Source: Lachnospiraceae bacterium (GTDB lineage: Bacteria; Bacillota; Clostridia; Lachnospirales; Lachnospiraceae). From it: a stretch of 11,106 nucleotides of DNA. Position numbers and translations under genes: made by a program. The stretch covers positions 1 through 11,106 of the forward strand of contig JAGCSS010000068.1 in the NCBI GenBank assembly GCA_017964055.1. The letters are read 5' to 3'. This document shows positions 1 to 6,693 of the stretch, one piece after another. The notes under the pieces were generated by a model. It did no database searches, had not been told where the DNA came from, and worked only from the letters and a program-made list of their open reading frames with translations. Positions within the stretch are counted from its first letter, which is position 1. Each line of letters starts with the position of its first letter.

Positions 1-752
1 GTCGCCTTGCCGCCCTTCATGTATTTCTGCTCAAAGCTCTCGAAGGTCTTTCTGGCGTAGCACTCTGTGTGAATGGGCGTGGCGCCCGCACCCTGTGTGA
101 TCGAGCCTCCGATGAACGCTATCGTCAGATCCTCTCCCGCCTCGGCGCGCTCGATGACCTTTTTAAGCCTGCCGTTATTGCCGACGGAAACCAGCGACCT
201 GGCGATCATATCCTTAAATCCCGGGGCATTGAGATCTATCGGTTCAGGCTCCTCAAAAGGAGGTGCCGTGTAGCCGTCGTTAAGGAACAGTCTGACATTG
301 ACCGTAGCGAGGAACCCGTGCTTTGCGAACTCGAACCTGATCTGTCCGGGGATGTTGTCATCATCTTTCCATTCAACATCGTCAAAAGGGATCAGATACT
401 CGGCACCGTCGGTGGTTATCTCTCTTCTGATCGTAGTACCCGAGCGGTAGGGATCGGTCTTTCCGTACATCTGGAACGCAAAATTGCATGTATCGACCTC
501 GGAGCACGTGACAGAAACTCCGACTCCGTAGACCAGCTTCCTGAAATCCGCGACGGAACGCAGCATCTGCAGCATCGACTCGTCGGTAACGTTGCCGACT
601 ATTTTTGCTGAAGTAACCAGACGGTCGTCGTTCTCGTAGATCGAGCAGACTCCTCCTCCCTGAGGCGAAGGTGCCGACGAGATTTCTTTTTCGAGCATTA
701 TGTAGAAAAATTCCCGCTGTCTTACCGGGTCTTTAGGCGCAATAGGTCCCAT
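1..752 (-). CDS. SGNH/GDSL-family hydrolase (esterase-like), N-terminal part, runs off the left edge
   Basis: The reading frame is open from the ATG at 750-752 to the window edge, giving 250 codons with no stop, so the C-terminal part is missing. The start is set by a strong AGGAGGAG Shine-Dalgarno just upstream. Residues 211-224 read IAFIGGSITQGAGA, which is the block I (GDS-like) motif of SGNH hydrolases, with Ser217 as the expected nucleophile. The catalytic Asp and His of block V would lie outside the window. Before this motif are about 200 residues that I do not recognise; they look like a beta-rich accessory domain. Family members remove acetyl or other acyl groups from polysaccharides or small esters, but the substrate cannot be told here. 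No clear signal peptide is visible (the N-terminus MGPIAPKDPVRQ is polar), suggesting a cytoplasmic enzyme. It lies downstream of ilvE on the same strand but behind terminators, so it is probably a separate unit. Confidence 0.8.
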   Translation of the reverse strand, partial: MGPIAPKDPVRQREFFYIMLEKEISSAPSPQGGGVCSIYENDDRLVTSAKIVGNVTDESMLQMLRSVADFRKLVYGVGVSVTCSEVDTCNFAFQMYGKTDPYRSGTTIRREITTDGAEYLIPFDDVEWKDDDNIPGQIRFEFAKHGFLATVNVRLFLNDGYTAPPFEEPEPIDLNAPGFKDMIARSLVSVGNNGRLKKVIERAEAGEDLTIAFIGGSITQGAGATPIHTECYARKTFESFEQKYMKGGKA

Positions 753-778
753 GGCAAGCTCCTCCTGAAAATAAATAT

Positions 779-799
779 AAAAAAAAGAGCGTCCGCTCT
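779..799 (-). terminator. Short hairpin plus T8 upstream of the SGNH gene
   Basis: Read on the minus strand, AGAGC-GGAC-GCTCT forms a five-pair stem with a four-base loop, followed directly by eight T residues. It lies after the main ilvE terminator and only about 27 bases before the SGNH start codon. It may be a second, weaker ilvE terminator or an attenuator in the SGNH leader. The stem is short, so efficiency is uncertain. No convincing separate SGNH promoter was found in 800-860. Confidence 0.5.
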
Positions 800-854
800 C
801 TAATCAATTAGCATGAAGTTATTATTGAATTTTGCGGAAAATGAAAAACGACAT

Positions 855-886
855 AAAAAGTGCCTGCCACCCTTACGGTGACAGGC
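855..886 (-). terminator. Intrinsic terminator of ilvE
   Basis: On the minus strand GCCTGTCACC pairs with GGTGGCAGGC (ten pairs, one G-U) around a GTAAG loop, followed by ACTTTTT. It begins 11 bases after the ilvE stop codon. The form is that of a Rho-independent terminator. Confidence 0.85.
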
Positions 887-897
887 GCCCTGAATAA

Positions 898-1923
898 TTA
901 CATGATCTTGTGAACCCAGCCCGCAGGACCTTCGATGCGGCCCATCTGGATGCCGGTAAGTGTGTCATAAAGCTTCTGGGTGATCGGTCCCATCTTCTCC
1001 ATGCCGGACGGGAAAGCGATCTCCTTGCCGTGATCGACGATCTTGCCGACGGGTGAGATAACTGCTGCGGTACCGCAAAGTCCGCACTCAGCCATATCCT
1101 TAACCTCTTCGAGAGTGATCTCTCTCTCCTCTGCCTCAAGTCCGAGATACTCCTTCGCAACCTGAACGAGTGAACGACGTGTGATCGAAGGAAGGATACT
1201 GGTCGACTTGGGAGTAACGACCTTGTTGTCCTTTGTTACGAACAGGAAGTTCGCTCCGCCGGTCTCTTCAACCTTAGTCCTGGTCTTGGGATCGAGATAC
1301 AGGTTCTCGGCATAACCCTCGTTATGAGCTGTAACGATCGCATGAAGGCTCATCGCATAGTTAAGACCTGCCTTGATGTGGCCGGTTCCGTTGGGTGCCG
1401 CACGGTCGAAATCGCTGACCTTGATCGTGATGGGCTTTGCGCCGCCCTTGAAGTAAGGTCCTACGGGAGTACCGAATATCCTGAACTGATACTCCTCAGC
1501 GGGCTTAACGCCGATAACCGCGCTCGATGCGAACATAACGGGACGCAGATAGAAGGTAGCGCCGCTGCCGTAAGGGGGAACATATGCGGCATTGGCCTTA
1601 ACAACCTCATCAACGGCCTCAAGGAATCTCTCCTTGGGGAATACGGGCATCTCAAGGCGCTTCGCCGATTCCTCGATACGTGCCGCGTTCAGATCGGGTC
1701 TGAAGCAGACGATGTGTCCGTCCTCGGTGGTGTAAGCCTTAAGGCCCTCGAAAACAGTCTGCGCGTACTGGATAACGCCGGCACACTCGCTGATGCATAC
1801 CATAGCGTCATCGGTCATGGTACCCTCATCCCAGGCACCGTTCTTGAAATTCGAAACGAATCTCTTGTCGGTCTTGATGTAACCGAAACTGAGATTTCCC
1901 CAATCGATATCTTTCTTTTCCAT
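898..1923 (-). CDS. ilvE: Branched-chain amino acid aminotransferase
   Basis: This cytoplasmic PLP enzyme catalyses the reversible transamination between 2-oxoglutarate/glutamate and leucine, isoleucine or valine, the last step of branched-chain amino acid synthesis. The 341-residue protein has the fold-type IV pattern of the BCAT type II (eukaryote-like) subgroup. QTVFEGLKAY is at 55-64, the PLP-binding lysine is probably Lys184 in GHIKAGLNYA, the cofactor-contacting Glu is probably Glu220 in EETGGANFLF, and GTAAVISPV is at 284-292. Length and motifs look complete and intact. The start ATG follows AAGGAGGAG at good spacing. It is monocistronic: its own promoter lies at 1977-2005 and a terminator directly downstream. 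The leader is only about 45 bases, so there is no room for a T-box or a long attenuator. D-amino acid transaminase is a related alternative, but the length and motifs favour IlvE. Confidence 0.95.
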   Translation of the reverse strand: MEKKDIDWGNLSFGYIKTDKRFVSNFKNGAWDEGTMTDDAMVCISECAGVIQYAQTVFEGLKAYTTEDGHIVCFRPDLNAARIEESAKRLEMPVFPKERFLEAVDEVVKANAAYVPPYGSGATFYLRPVMFASSAVIGVKPAEEYQFRIFGTPVGPYFKGGAKPITIKVSDFDRAAPNGTGHIKAGLNYAMSLHAIVTAHNEGYAENLYLDPKTRTKVEETGGANFLFVTKDNKVVTPKSTSILPSITRRSLVQVAKEYLGLEAEEREITLEEVKDMAECGLCGTAAVISPVGKIVDHGKEIAFPSGMEKMGPITQKLYDTLTGIQMGRIEGPAGWVHKIM

Positions 1924-1976
1924 AGATATTCTCCTCCTTATCAGTTTAGCACTTTAGCGCTCTAAAATTAAATAAT

Positions 1977-2005
1977 ACTTTAGCACAAGCAGTTTCAGGA
2001 TGCAA
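1977..2005 (-). promoter_or_regulatory. Proposed ilvE promoter
   Basis: On the minus strand TTGCAT (2000-2005) lies 17 bases from TAAAGT (1977-1982), and the -10 box is preceded by TGC, an extended -10. The -35 box overlaps one arm of the inverted repeat at 2001-2009. Decamers similar to the -10 region (G[TC]GCTAAA[GC]T) recur at 1951-1960 and 1943-1952 between promoter and ribosome-binding site. Confidence 0.55.
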
Positions 2006-2078
2006 GCGGAAATTTTTACAAAATTTATTGGTTCGGGCCCAAATTTATACACAATTATGATAAGGCCTCCCGCTTGCA
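2001..2078. repeat. 9-bp inverted repeat covering both divergent -35 regions
   Basis: TGCAAGCGG at 2001-2009 is perfectly complementary to CCGCTTGCA at 2070-2078, with 60 bases between. Each arm reads CCGCTTGCA outward and contains the -35 hexamer proposed for ilvE or rluF. The sequence between the arms also holds a direct repeat AAATTTAT (2021-2028 and 2041-2048) and a GGGCCC palindrome. Confidence 0.6.
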
Positions 2079-2102
2079 GACGCCCCCCGATAATGATATG
2101 AT
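2074..2102 (+). promoter_or_regulatory. Proposed rluF(-ligA) promoter
   Basis: TTGCAG (2074-2079), a 17-base spacer and TATGAT (2097-2102), which is preceded by TGA and so gives an extended -10. Transcription would start near 2109, just ahead of the AAAAGGA at 2114-2120. The -35 hexamer is weak (3 of 6), but the -10 is good (5 of 6). Confidence 0.5.
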
Positions 2103-2128
2103 TAGATTTACTGAAAAGGAATGCAGAG

Positions 2129-3190
2129 ATGCAGTCCGAAAGGAGTATTATGAAAGCAAAAAAAGACATGTTCAAAGCCCCGACCGATCAGGCCGACGGC
2201 ATCAGGATCAATAAATTTCTCGCCGATTCGGGCGTCTGTTCCAGGCGCGAGGCGGATGCGGCGGTCGAAGCCGGTCTCGTGACCATCGACGGAGCGCCGG
2301 CGCTTATGGGGAGCAAGGTGCTTCCCGGCCAGACGGTTGCGTTTAAGGGCAAAGAGATCGCCCGCAGCGAGGATCTCATACTCATCGCCTTTAACAAACC
2401 GCGCGGCATAGTCTGCACGACTGACCGCAGGGATCCCGACAATATCATCGATTTCATCAGCTACAGCAAGCGCATCTTCCCCATCGGGCGTCTCGACAAG
2501 GACTCCGAGGGGCTTATTCTGCTGACCAATGACGGCAATATAGTCAACAAGATCCTGCGCGCGGGCAACTTCCATGAAAAAGAATACATCGTGCACGTGA
2601 ACAAAGAGATCACCCCCGATTTCCTCGACAGGATGAGCTCGGGAGTGCCTATCCTCGATACGGTCACCCGTCCCTGCACCATAGAGCAGATAGATAAATT
2701 CACGTTCAGGATCATACTGACCCAGGGCCTCAACCGCCAGATCCGCCGCATGTGCGAGGCGCTCGACTACCGCGTGCGCTCGCTGCAGAGAGTCAGGATA
2801 ATGAACATTTCGCTCGGCAGACTGAAGACCGGCACCTACCGCAATGTCACCGAGCAGGAACTCTCGGGGCTGAAAGAGCTCATCGCACATTCCAGCAACG
2901 CCCCCGTCGAATATGACGGCGACAGCGAGGAAAACCGCTCTGCGCACAGGCGTGAGGAGCGTTCCGCAGCCAGACATACAGGTTATGAGCACTCATCTCC
3001 CCGATCCGACAGAGCGGGCTCCGGCCGCACATATTCAGACGCATCAAACCTGCATAACGGCAAATCAGGAAAAGGATCAGAAAACAGACATGACTACAGA
3101 AGAGAAAAAACAGCGCATAACAGAACTGACAGAGCTTCTTTCCCGGGCAGCAAGAGCCTACGAGCAGGAAGACCGGGAAATAATCAGTAA
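2129..3190 (+). CDS. rluF: 23S rRNA pseudouridine synthase, RluF/RluB type, with long charged tail
   Basis: RsuA-family enzyme that converts a uridine of 23S rRNA to pseudouridine; E. coli RluF acts in the helix 69-74 region, but the exact target here is inferred. In 353-residue numbering an S4 RNA-binding domain (INKFLADSGVCSRREAD) spans about 27-75. The catalytic domain follows: FNKPRGIV at 88-95, the catalytic Asp123 in FPIGRLDKDSEGL, KILRAGNFHEKEY at 141-153 and QGLNRQIRRMCE at 199-210. These strings closely resemble E. coli RluF. Folded homology ends near residue 255. The last ~100 residues are an Arg/Ser/His/Asp/Gly-rich, probably disordered tail. Two starts are possible: 2129 (AAAAGGA, 8-base spacing) or 2150 (AAAGGAG, 4-base spacing), the latter giving 346 residues. 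The last 101 bases overlap ligA in another frame. Confidence 0.92.
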   Translation: MQSERSIMKAKKDMFKAPTDQADGIRINKFLADSGVCSRREADAAVEAGLVTIDGAPALMGSKVLPGQTVAFKGKEIARSEDLILIAFNKPRGIVCTTDRRDPDNIIDFISYSKRIFPIGRLDKDSEGLILLTNDGNIVNKILRAGNFHEKEYIVHVNKEITPDFLDRMSSGVPILDTVTRPCTIEQIDKFTFRIILTQGLNRQIRRMCEALDYRVRSLQRVRIMNISLGRLKTGTYRNVTEQELSGLKELIAHSSNAPVEYDGDSEENRSAHRREERSAARHTGYEHSSPRSDRAGSGRTYSDASNLHNGKSGKGSENRHDYRREKTAHNRTDRASFPGSKSLRAGRPGNNQ

Positions 3191-5069
3191 CTTCGAATAC
3201 GACAGATTATACGACGAGCTGAAGGCTCTCGAGGACGAGACAGGCATAGTGCTCGCGGGAAGTCCCACTCATTCGGTCGGATACGAGGTTCTCTCGGAGC
3301 TGCCGAAGGAGCGCCACGCTTCGCCCATGCTGAGCCTTAACAAGACAAAGTCACGCGAAGAGCTCGCATCTTGGCTCGGCGGCCACGCAGGTCTCCTCTC
3401 CTGGAAGATGGACGGACTGACAATAGTTCTTACTTATTCCGGCGGAGAGCTCGTAAAGGCAGTCACCCGCGGAAACGGCGAGATCGGCGAGGTCATCACT
3501 CCGAACGCCAAAGTGTTTAAGAATGTTCCCCTGCGCATCGCCTACAAGGGCGAACTGGTCCTGCGCGGTGAGGCCGTCATCCGCTATTCCGATTTTGAAA
3601 AGATCAATGCTTCGATCCCCGAAGCCGACGCCAAATATAAAAACCCCAGAAATCTGTGCAGCGGCTCGGTACGCCAGCTCGACAGCTCCGTAACGGCTAA
3701 GCGCAGCGTGTATCTGTACGCGTTCGCACTTATCTCGATGAGCGAGGCGGCTTCGGACGGTACCTCACAGAGCGGCTTTGCTTATCGTCACGAGCAGCTC
3801 GATTATCTGGCTACACTCGGTTTTGACGTGGTCGAGCGCAGTCTTGTTACAGCCGATAACGTTGCAGCCGAAGTGGAAAAATACTCTCAGCGTATCGCAT
3901 CGAACGATTTTCCTTCCGACGGGCTCGTACTCATATACGACGACATAGCATACGGTCAGTCGCTCGGACGCACTGCCAAGTTCCCGCGTGACGGCATCGC
4001 GTTCAAATGGGCCGATGAGGAGGCCGAGACCACTCTGCTCGAGATCGAATGGTCACCCTCGCGTACCGGGCTCATCAATCCAGTTGCCATATTTGAGCCC
4101 GTTGAGCTCGAAGGCACCACCGTTTCGCGCGCGAGCGTGCATAATGTCAGCATCGTCGAGGAGCTCGCGCTCGGCATCGGCGACCGCATCAAAGTCTATA
4201 AGGCAAACATGATCATACCGCAGATCTCGGAGAATCTCACAAAGAGCGGCACAGCTGTGCCTCCCTCCGTCTGCCCGGTATGCGGCGCACCGACAAACAT
4301 CCACGATGAGAACGGCGTGCGCACACTGTATTGCGAGAATCCGGACTGTGCGGCCAAGCAGCTCGGACTCTTCACCCATATGGCGGCACGTGACGCCATG
4401 AATATCGACGGTCTCTCCGAGGCCACTATAGAAAAGCTGATCGGCGAAGGCCTGATCCACAGCATGCCCGATTTCTTCAGGCTTAAGGACCATGCCGACC
4501 GCATCGCGTCGATGGAAGGCTTTAAGGAAAAGAGCCGCGACAATCTGCTCGCAGCCATTGAGACCGCGCGCACCACTACCCTCGCCCGGCTCATATATTC
4601 CCTCGGTATCCCGAATATCGGTCTCGCCAATGCGAAGGTCATCTGCAGATATATTTCCGACGATCCGGAGCGCATCCCGCCGCTTGGCGCGGATGAGCTC
4701 ATGAGCATCGAAGGCATCGGCGAGGTTCTGGCACGGTCATTTACGGATTATTTCGCAGATCCCAAAAACCTGGAGATGTACCGCGAAATGGTCTCTTTGC
4801 TTACGTTCGAAAAAGAGGAAGCGGCGTCAAACGAGCTCGAAGGCAAGGTTTTCGTCATCACCGGATCGGTTGAGCATTTTTCGAACCGCAATGAGCTGAA
4901 GGACTACATCGAGGCACGCGGCGGCAAGGTAACAGGCTCGGTCACCGCAAAGACCTCGTACCTCATCAACAACGACATCACTTCCGGCTCATCGAAGAAC
5001 AAGACGGCAAAGGAACTCGGCGTTCCGATCATCACAGAGGAAGACTTTTTAAAAATGGCCGGGGAATAA
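3090..5069 (+). CDS. ligA: NAD-dependent DNA ligase LigA, divergent subtype
   Basis: Seals 3'-OH/5'-phosphate nicks in DNA using NAD+ in replication and repair. The 659 residues are ordered as in LigA: domain Ia (1-60), adenylation domain with the nucleotidyl-lysine motif KMDG (Lys106), RGEAVI at 159-164, OB fold with SRTGLINPVAIFEPVELEG (323-342), a Cys4 zinc finger (Cys395, Cys398, Cys415, Cys420), helix-hairpin-helix repeats (about 500-555) and a C-terminal BRCT domain (584-657, beginning LEGKVFVITGS). I chose ATG 3090 because MTTEEKKQRI begins the usual domain Ia; the frame is open back to 2913, but that stretch resembles no LigA. The nearest Shine-Dalgarno (AAAGGA, 3071-3076) is 13 bases away, so translation may be coupled to rluF, which ends inside ligA. 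Residues aligning with E. coli His23 and Asp32 are Glu25 and Asn34. I recall similar sequences from other Lachnospiraceae. A second, canonical LigA elsewhere is possible. Confidence 0.93.
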   Translation: MTTEEKKQRITELTELLSRAARAYEQEDREIISNFEYDRLYDELKALEDETGIVLAGSPTHSVGYEVLSELPKERHASPMLSLNKTKSREELASWLGGHAGLLSWKMDGLTIVLTYSGGELVKAVTRGNGEIGEVITPNAKVFKNVPLRIAYKGELVLRGEAVIRYSDFEKINASIPEADAKYKNPRNLCSGSVRQLDSSVTAKRSVYLYAFALISMSEAASDGTSQSGFAYRHEQLDYLATLGFDVVERSLVTADNVAAEVEKYSQRIASNDFPSDGLVLIYDDIAYGQSLGRTAKFPRDGIAFKWADEEAETTLLEIEWSPSRTGLINPVAIFEPVELEGTTVSRASVHNVSIVEELALGIGDRIKVYKANMIIPQISENLTKSGTAVPPSVCPVCGAPTNIHDENGVRTLYCENPDCAAKQLGLFTHMAARDAMNIDGLSEATIEKLIGEGLIHSMPDFFRLKDHADRIASMEGFKEKSRDNLLAAIETARTTTLARLIYSLGIPNIGLANAKVICRYISDDPERIPPLGADELMSIEGIGEVLARSFTDYFADPKNLEMYREMVSLLTFEKEEAASNELEGKVFVITGSVEHFSNRNELKDYIEARGGKVTGSVTAKTSYLINNDITSGSSKNKTAKELGVPIITEEDFLKMAGE

Positions 5070-5089
5070 CGTCATTTCTCTGTTAAGAC

Positions 5090-5118
5090 TTGACAAAAAG
5101 CGTTTTTTATTAGATAAC
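5090..5118 (+). promoter_or_regulatory. Proposed metA promoter
   Basis: A perfect -35 TTGACA (5090-5095) lies 17 bases from GATAAC (5113-5118), which matches TATAAT at four of six positions. It starts 20 bases after the ligA stop codon. Confidence 0.55.
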
Positions 5119-5125
5119 GTATATC

Positions 5126-5158
5126 AAGGCGCAAGGGCAATCCTGTCTTTGCGCTTTT
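5126..5158 (+). terminator. Hairpin with short T-run between ligA and metA
   Basis: AAGGCGCAAGG pairs with CTTTGCGCTTT (11 pairs with two G-U) around a ten-base loop, ending in TTTT. It lies after the proposed metA promoter, at about its transcription start. It could therefore be the ligA terminator, a 5'-terminal mRNA-protecting stem, or a weak attenuator of metA. The T-run is short and partly inside the stem. There is no room for a SAM riboswitch in this 117-base gap. Confidence 0.45.
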
Positions 5159-5186
5159 ACACATAAAAGCAAAGGAGAAACAAAGC

Positions 5187-6104
5187 ATGCCTATCAGAGT
5201 TCAGAATGATCTTCCCGCAAAGAAAATAATGGAAGAAGAGAATATCTTCATGATGGACGAAAACCGCGCAATGACGCAGGATATCCGTCCTCTGGAGATC
5301 GCGATCCTGAACCTGATGCCTTTAAAGGAGGCCACCGAGGTACAGATGCTGCGTTCTCTTTCGAATACGCCGCTGCAGGTGAACATGACCTTCCTTACGA
5401 CCTCCACCTATGTCGGCAGGAATACCGCAAAATCCCATCTCGACCAGTTCTATCTGACCTTTGACGACATAAAGGATATACAGTTCGACGGCCTGATCAT
5501 CACGGGCGCGCCCGTCGAGCAGATGCCCTTCGAAGAGGTCGCGTACTGGGACGAGCTCTGCTCCATCATGGAATGGTCGAAGACAAACGTTACTTCCACG
5601 CTTCATATCTGCTGGGGCGCACAGGCCGGTGTTTACTATCACTACGGCATCAATAAGATCGCACTGCCCAAGAAAATGTTCGGCGTGTTCGAGCATACCG
5701 TGCATAACCGCAAGGAACCTTTCGTAAGAGGCTTTGACGATATATTCTATATCCCTCACAGCCGCCATACCACGGTCGATCCCGAGGAGATCAGGAACCA
5801 TCCCGCGCTCAAGGTCCTCGCGGATTCCGACGAGGCCGGCATATGCATCGCGATGGCCAAGGAGGGCCGTCAGATATTCGTTTTCGGCCACCTCGAATAC
5901 GACCGCATGACGCTCGATTCCGAGTATCACCGCGATCTGGACAAAGGGCTTCCGATCGAGATCCCGAAAAACTACTACCCCGGAGACGATCCTTCGAAAA
6001 AGCCGATCCTCTCCTGGAGAGCGCACTGCAACACGATGTATTCTAACTGGCTGAACTACTACGTATACCAGGCTACGCCTTACGATGTAAACAAGATACA
6101 GTAA
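5187..6104 (+). CDS. metA: Homoserine O-acetyltransferase (MetA family)
   Basis: Cytoplasmic enzyme that acylates the gamma-hydroxyl of L-homoserine, the first committed step of methionine synthesis. The 305-residue length and the closing motif NWLNYYVYQATPYDV are typical of MetA. Catalytic Cys142 is in HICWGAQAG, and His235 and Glu237 are in FGHLEYDR; Lys163 and Ser192 (PHSRH) are also at the family positions. The acyl-donor residue 111 is Glu (TGAPVEQM). In characterised MetA proteins Glu111 goes with acetyl-CoA and Gly111 with succinyl-CoA, so O-acetylhomoserine is the predicted product despite the frequent 'succinyltransferase' label. A good AAAGGAG Shine-Dalgarno precedes the ATG (8-base spacing). 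The gene has its own promoter and a strong terminator and looks monocistronic. Confidence 0.95.
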   Translation: MPIRVQNDLPAKKIMEEENIFMMDENRAMTQDIRPLEIAILNLMPLKEATEVQMLRSLSNTPLQVNMTFLTTSTYVGRNTAKSHLDQFYLTFDDIKDIQFDGLIITGAPVEQMPFEEVAYWDELCSIMEWSKTNVTSTLHICWGAQAGVYYHYGINKIALPKKMFGVFEHTVHNRKEPFVRGFDDIFYIPHSRHTTVDPEEIRNHPALKVLADSDEAGICIAMAKEGRQIFVFGHLEYDRMTLDSEYHRDLDKGLPIEIPKNYYPGDDPSKKPILSWRAHCNTMYSNWLNYYVYQATPYDVNKIQ

Positions 6105-6106
6105 AA

Positions 6107-6140
6107 ACAAGGGGACGGAAAAACCGTCCCCTTGTCTTTG
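6107..6140. terminator. Bidirectional intrinsic terminator between metA and the Moco operon
   Basis: ACAAGGGGACGG (6107-6118) pairs perfectly over 12 bases with CCGTCCCCTTGT (6124-6135) around an AAAAA loop. The plus strand continues CTTTGTTT. The minus strand continues with a short T-run (TTTTAC). It sits just after the metA stop and 15 bases from the stop of the convergent ECF gene, so it serves both transcripts. Confidence 0.9.
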
Positions 6141-6150
6141 TTTAAAATTC

Positions 6151-6690
6151 TCATCGCTCCTGAGTCCGGATAACACGTACCAGCACAGGTATCAGCACCA
6201 ACTGAACGATAATGCCGGGAACCGCATTGATAAACGCGCCGGCGAGGAATGCCTCGAATGTAAAGGTATTGCCCTGCAGACCGAGCAGGATCACCTGCGC
6301 TATGCCCCAAACTATCCTGCCGCCGAGCATGGCGCCGATCAGGGCAACATATATCTTCCAGAGCTTGTCCTTGCCGAGCTTGGCTGAAAGCAGGCCCGAG
6401 AGCAGACCGTAGGTCATAAGCTCAAAAGCCATACCGACGGCCGAAGGGTACATAACCGGCATGCCGAACAGCATAGACCTCAGCAGCGGACAGATAAATC
6501 CTATGATCGCCGCATACTGCCATCCGCAGAAGAAGCCGCACAACAGGATCGGTATATGCATGGGCGAGAGCATCTTGCCGATCTGAGGGATCTGTCCCGT
6601 AACGAACGGCAGCAGCTGCCCCAACGCCAGAAACATGGCGGCCAGCGTCATGTTGATGATCCTTTTCCTGGTTTTAGCACTCGTATCCAT
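6151..6690 (-). CDS. ECF transporter S component, substrate unknown
   Basis: A 179-residue membrane protein with about six hydrophobic segments (roughly 13-31, 45-57, 58-73, 84-103, 112-138 and 147-174), the usual size and shape of the substrate-binding subunit of energy-coupling-factor vitamin transporters. Helix 1 carries an AxxxA motif (Ala18, Ala22), which in S components packs against the shared T subunit. The strings GKMLSPMHIPILLCGFFCGW and GGRIVWG are familiar from unassigned ECF S components of Clostridia. No EcfA or EcfT gene is nearby, so it would use a shared module encoded elsewhere (group II ECF). It starts three bases after the moaC stop, and its GGAGG lies inside the end of moaC, so the two are co-transcribed. 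The context suggests a substrate tied to molybdenum cofactor or pterins, but this is inference. It is the last gene of the operon. Confidence 0.85.
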   Translation of the reverse strand: MDTSAKTRKRIINMTLAAMFLALGQLLPFVTGQIPQIGKMLSPMHIPILLCGFFCGWQYAAIIGFICPLLRSMLFGMPVMYPSAVGMAFELMTYGLLSGLLSAKLGKDKLWKIYVALIGAMLGGRIVWGIAQVILLGLQGNTFTFEAFLAGAFINAVPGIIVQLVLIPVLVRVIRTQER

Positions 6691-6693
6691 GTA

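Noticed and set aside
69..611. Plus-strand open frame of 180 codons at the left edge
   Set aside because: The opposite strand carries the SGNH reading frame with its block I motif and strong ribosome-binding site; this one is its shadow.
2108..2992. Minus-strand open frame of 294 codons opposite rluF
   Set aside because: Antisense shadow of a clearly conserved gene; no recognisable domain and no Shine-Dalgarno.
2913..3089. Upstream extension of ligA by 59 codons
   Set aside because: The added residues do not resemble any LigA N-terminus and lie fully inside rluF; the usual LigA start is MTTEEKKQ at 3090.
5070..5186. SAM riboswitch upstream of metA
   Set aside because: The gap is too short once the promoter is placed, and none of the conserved S-box core elements are seen.
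5322..6176. Minus-strand open frame of 284 codons opposite metA
   Set aside because: Antisense shadow of metA that also runs through the strong terminator at 6107-6135.
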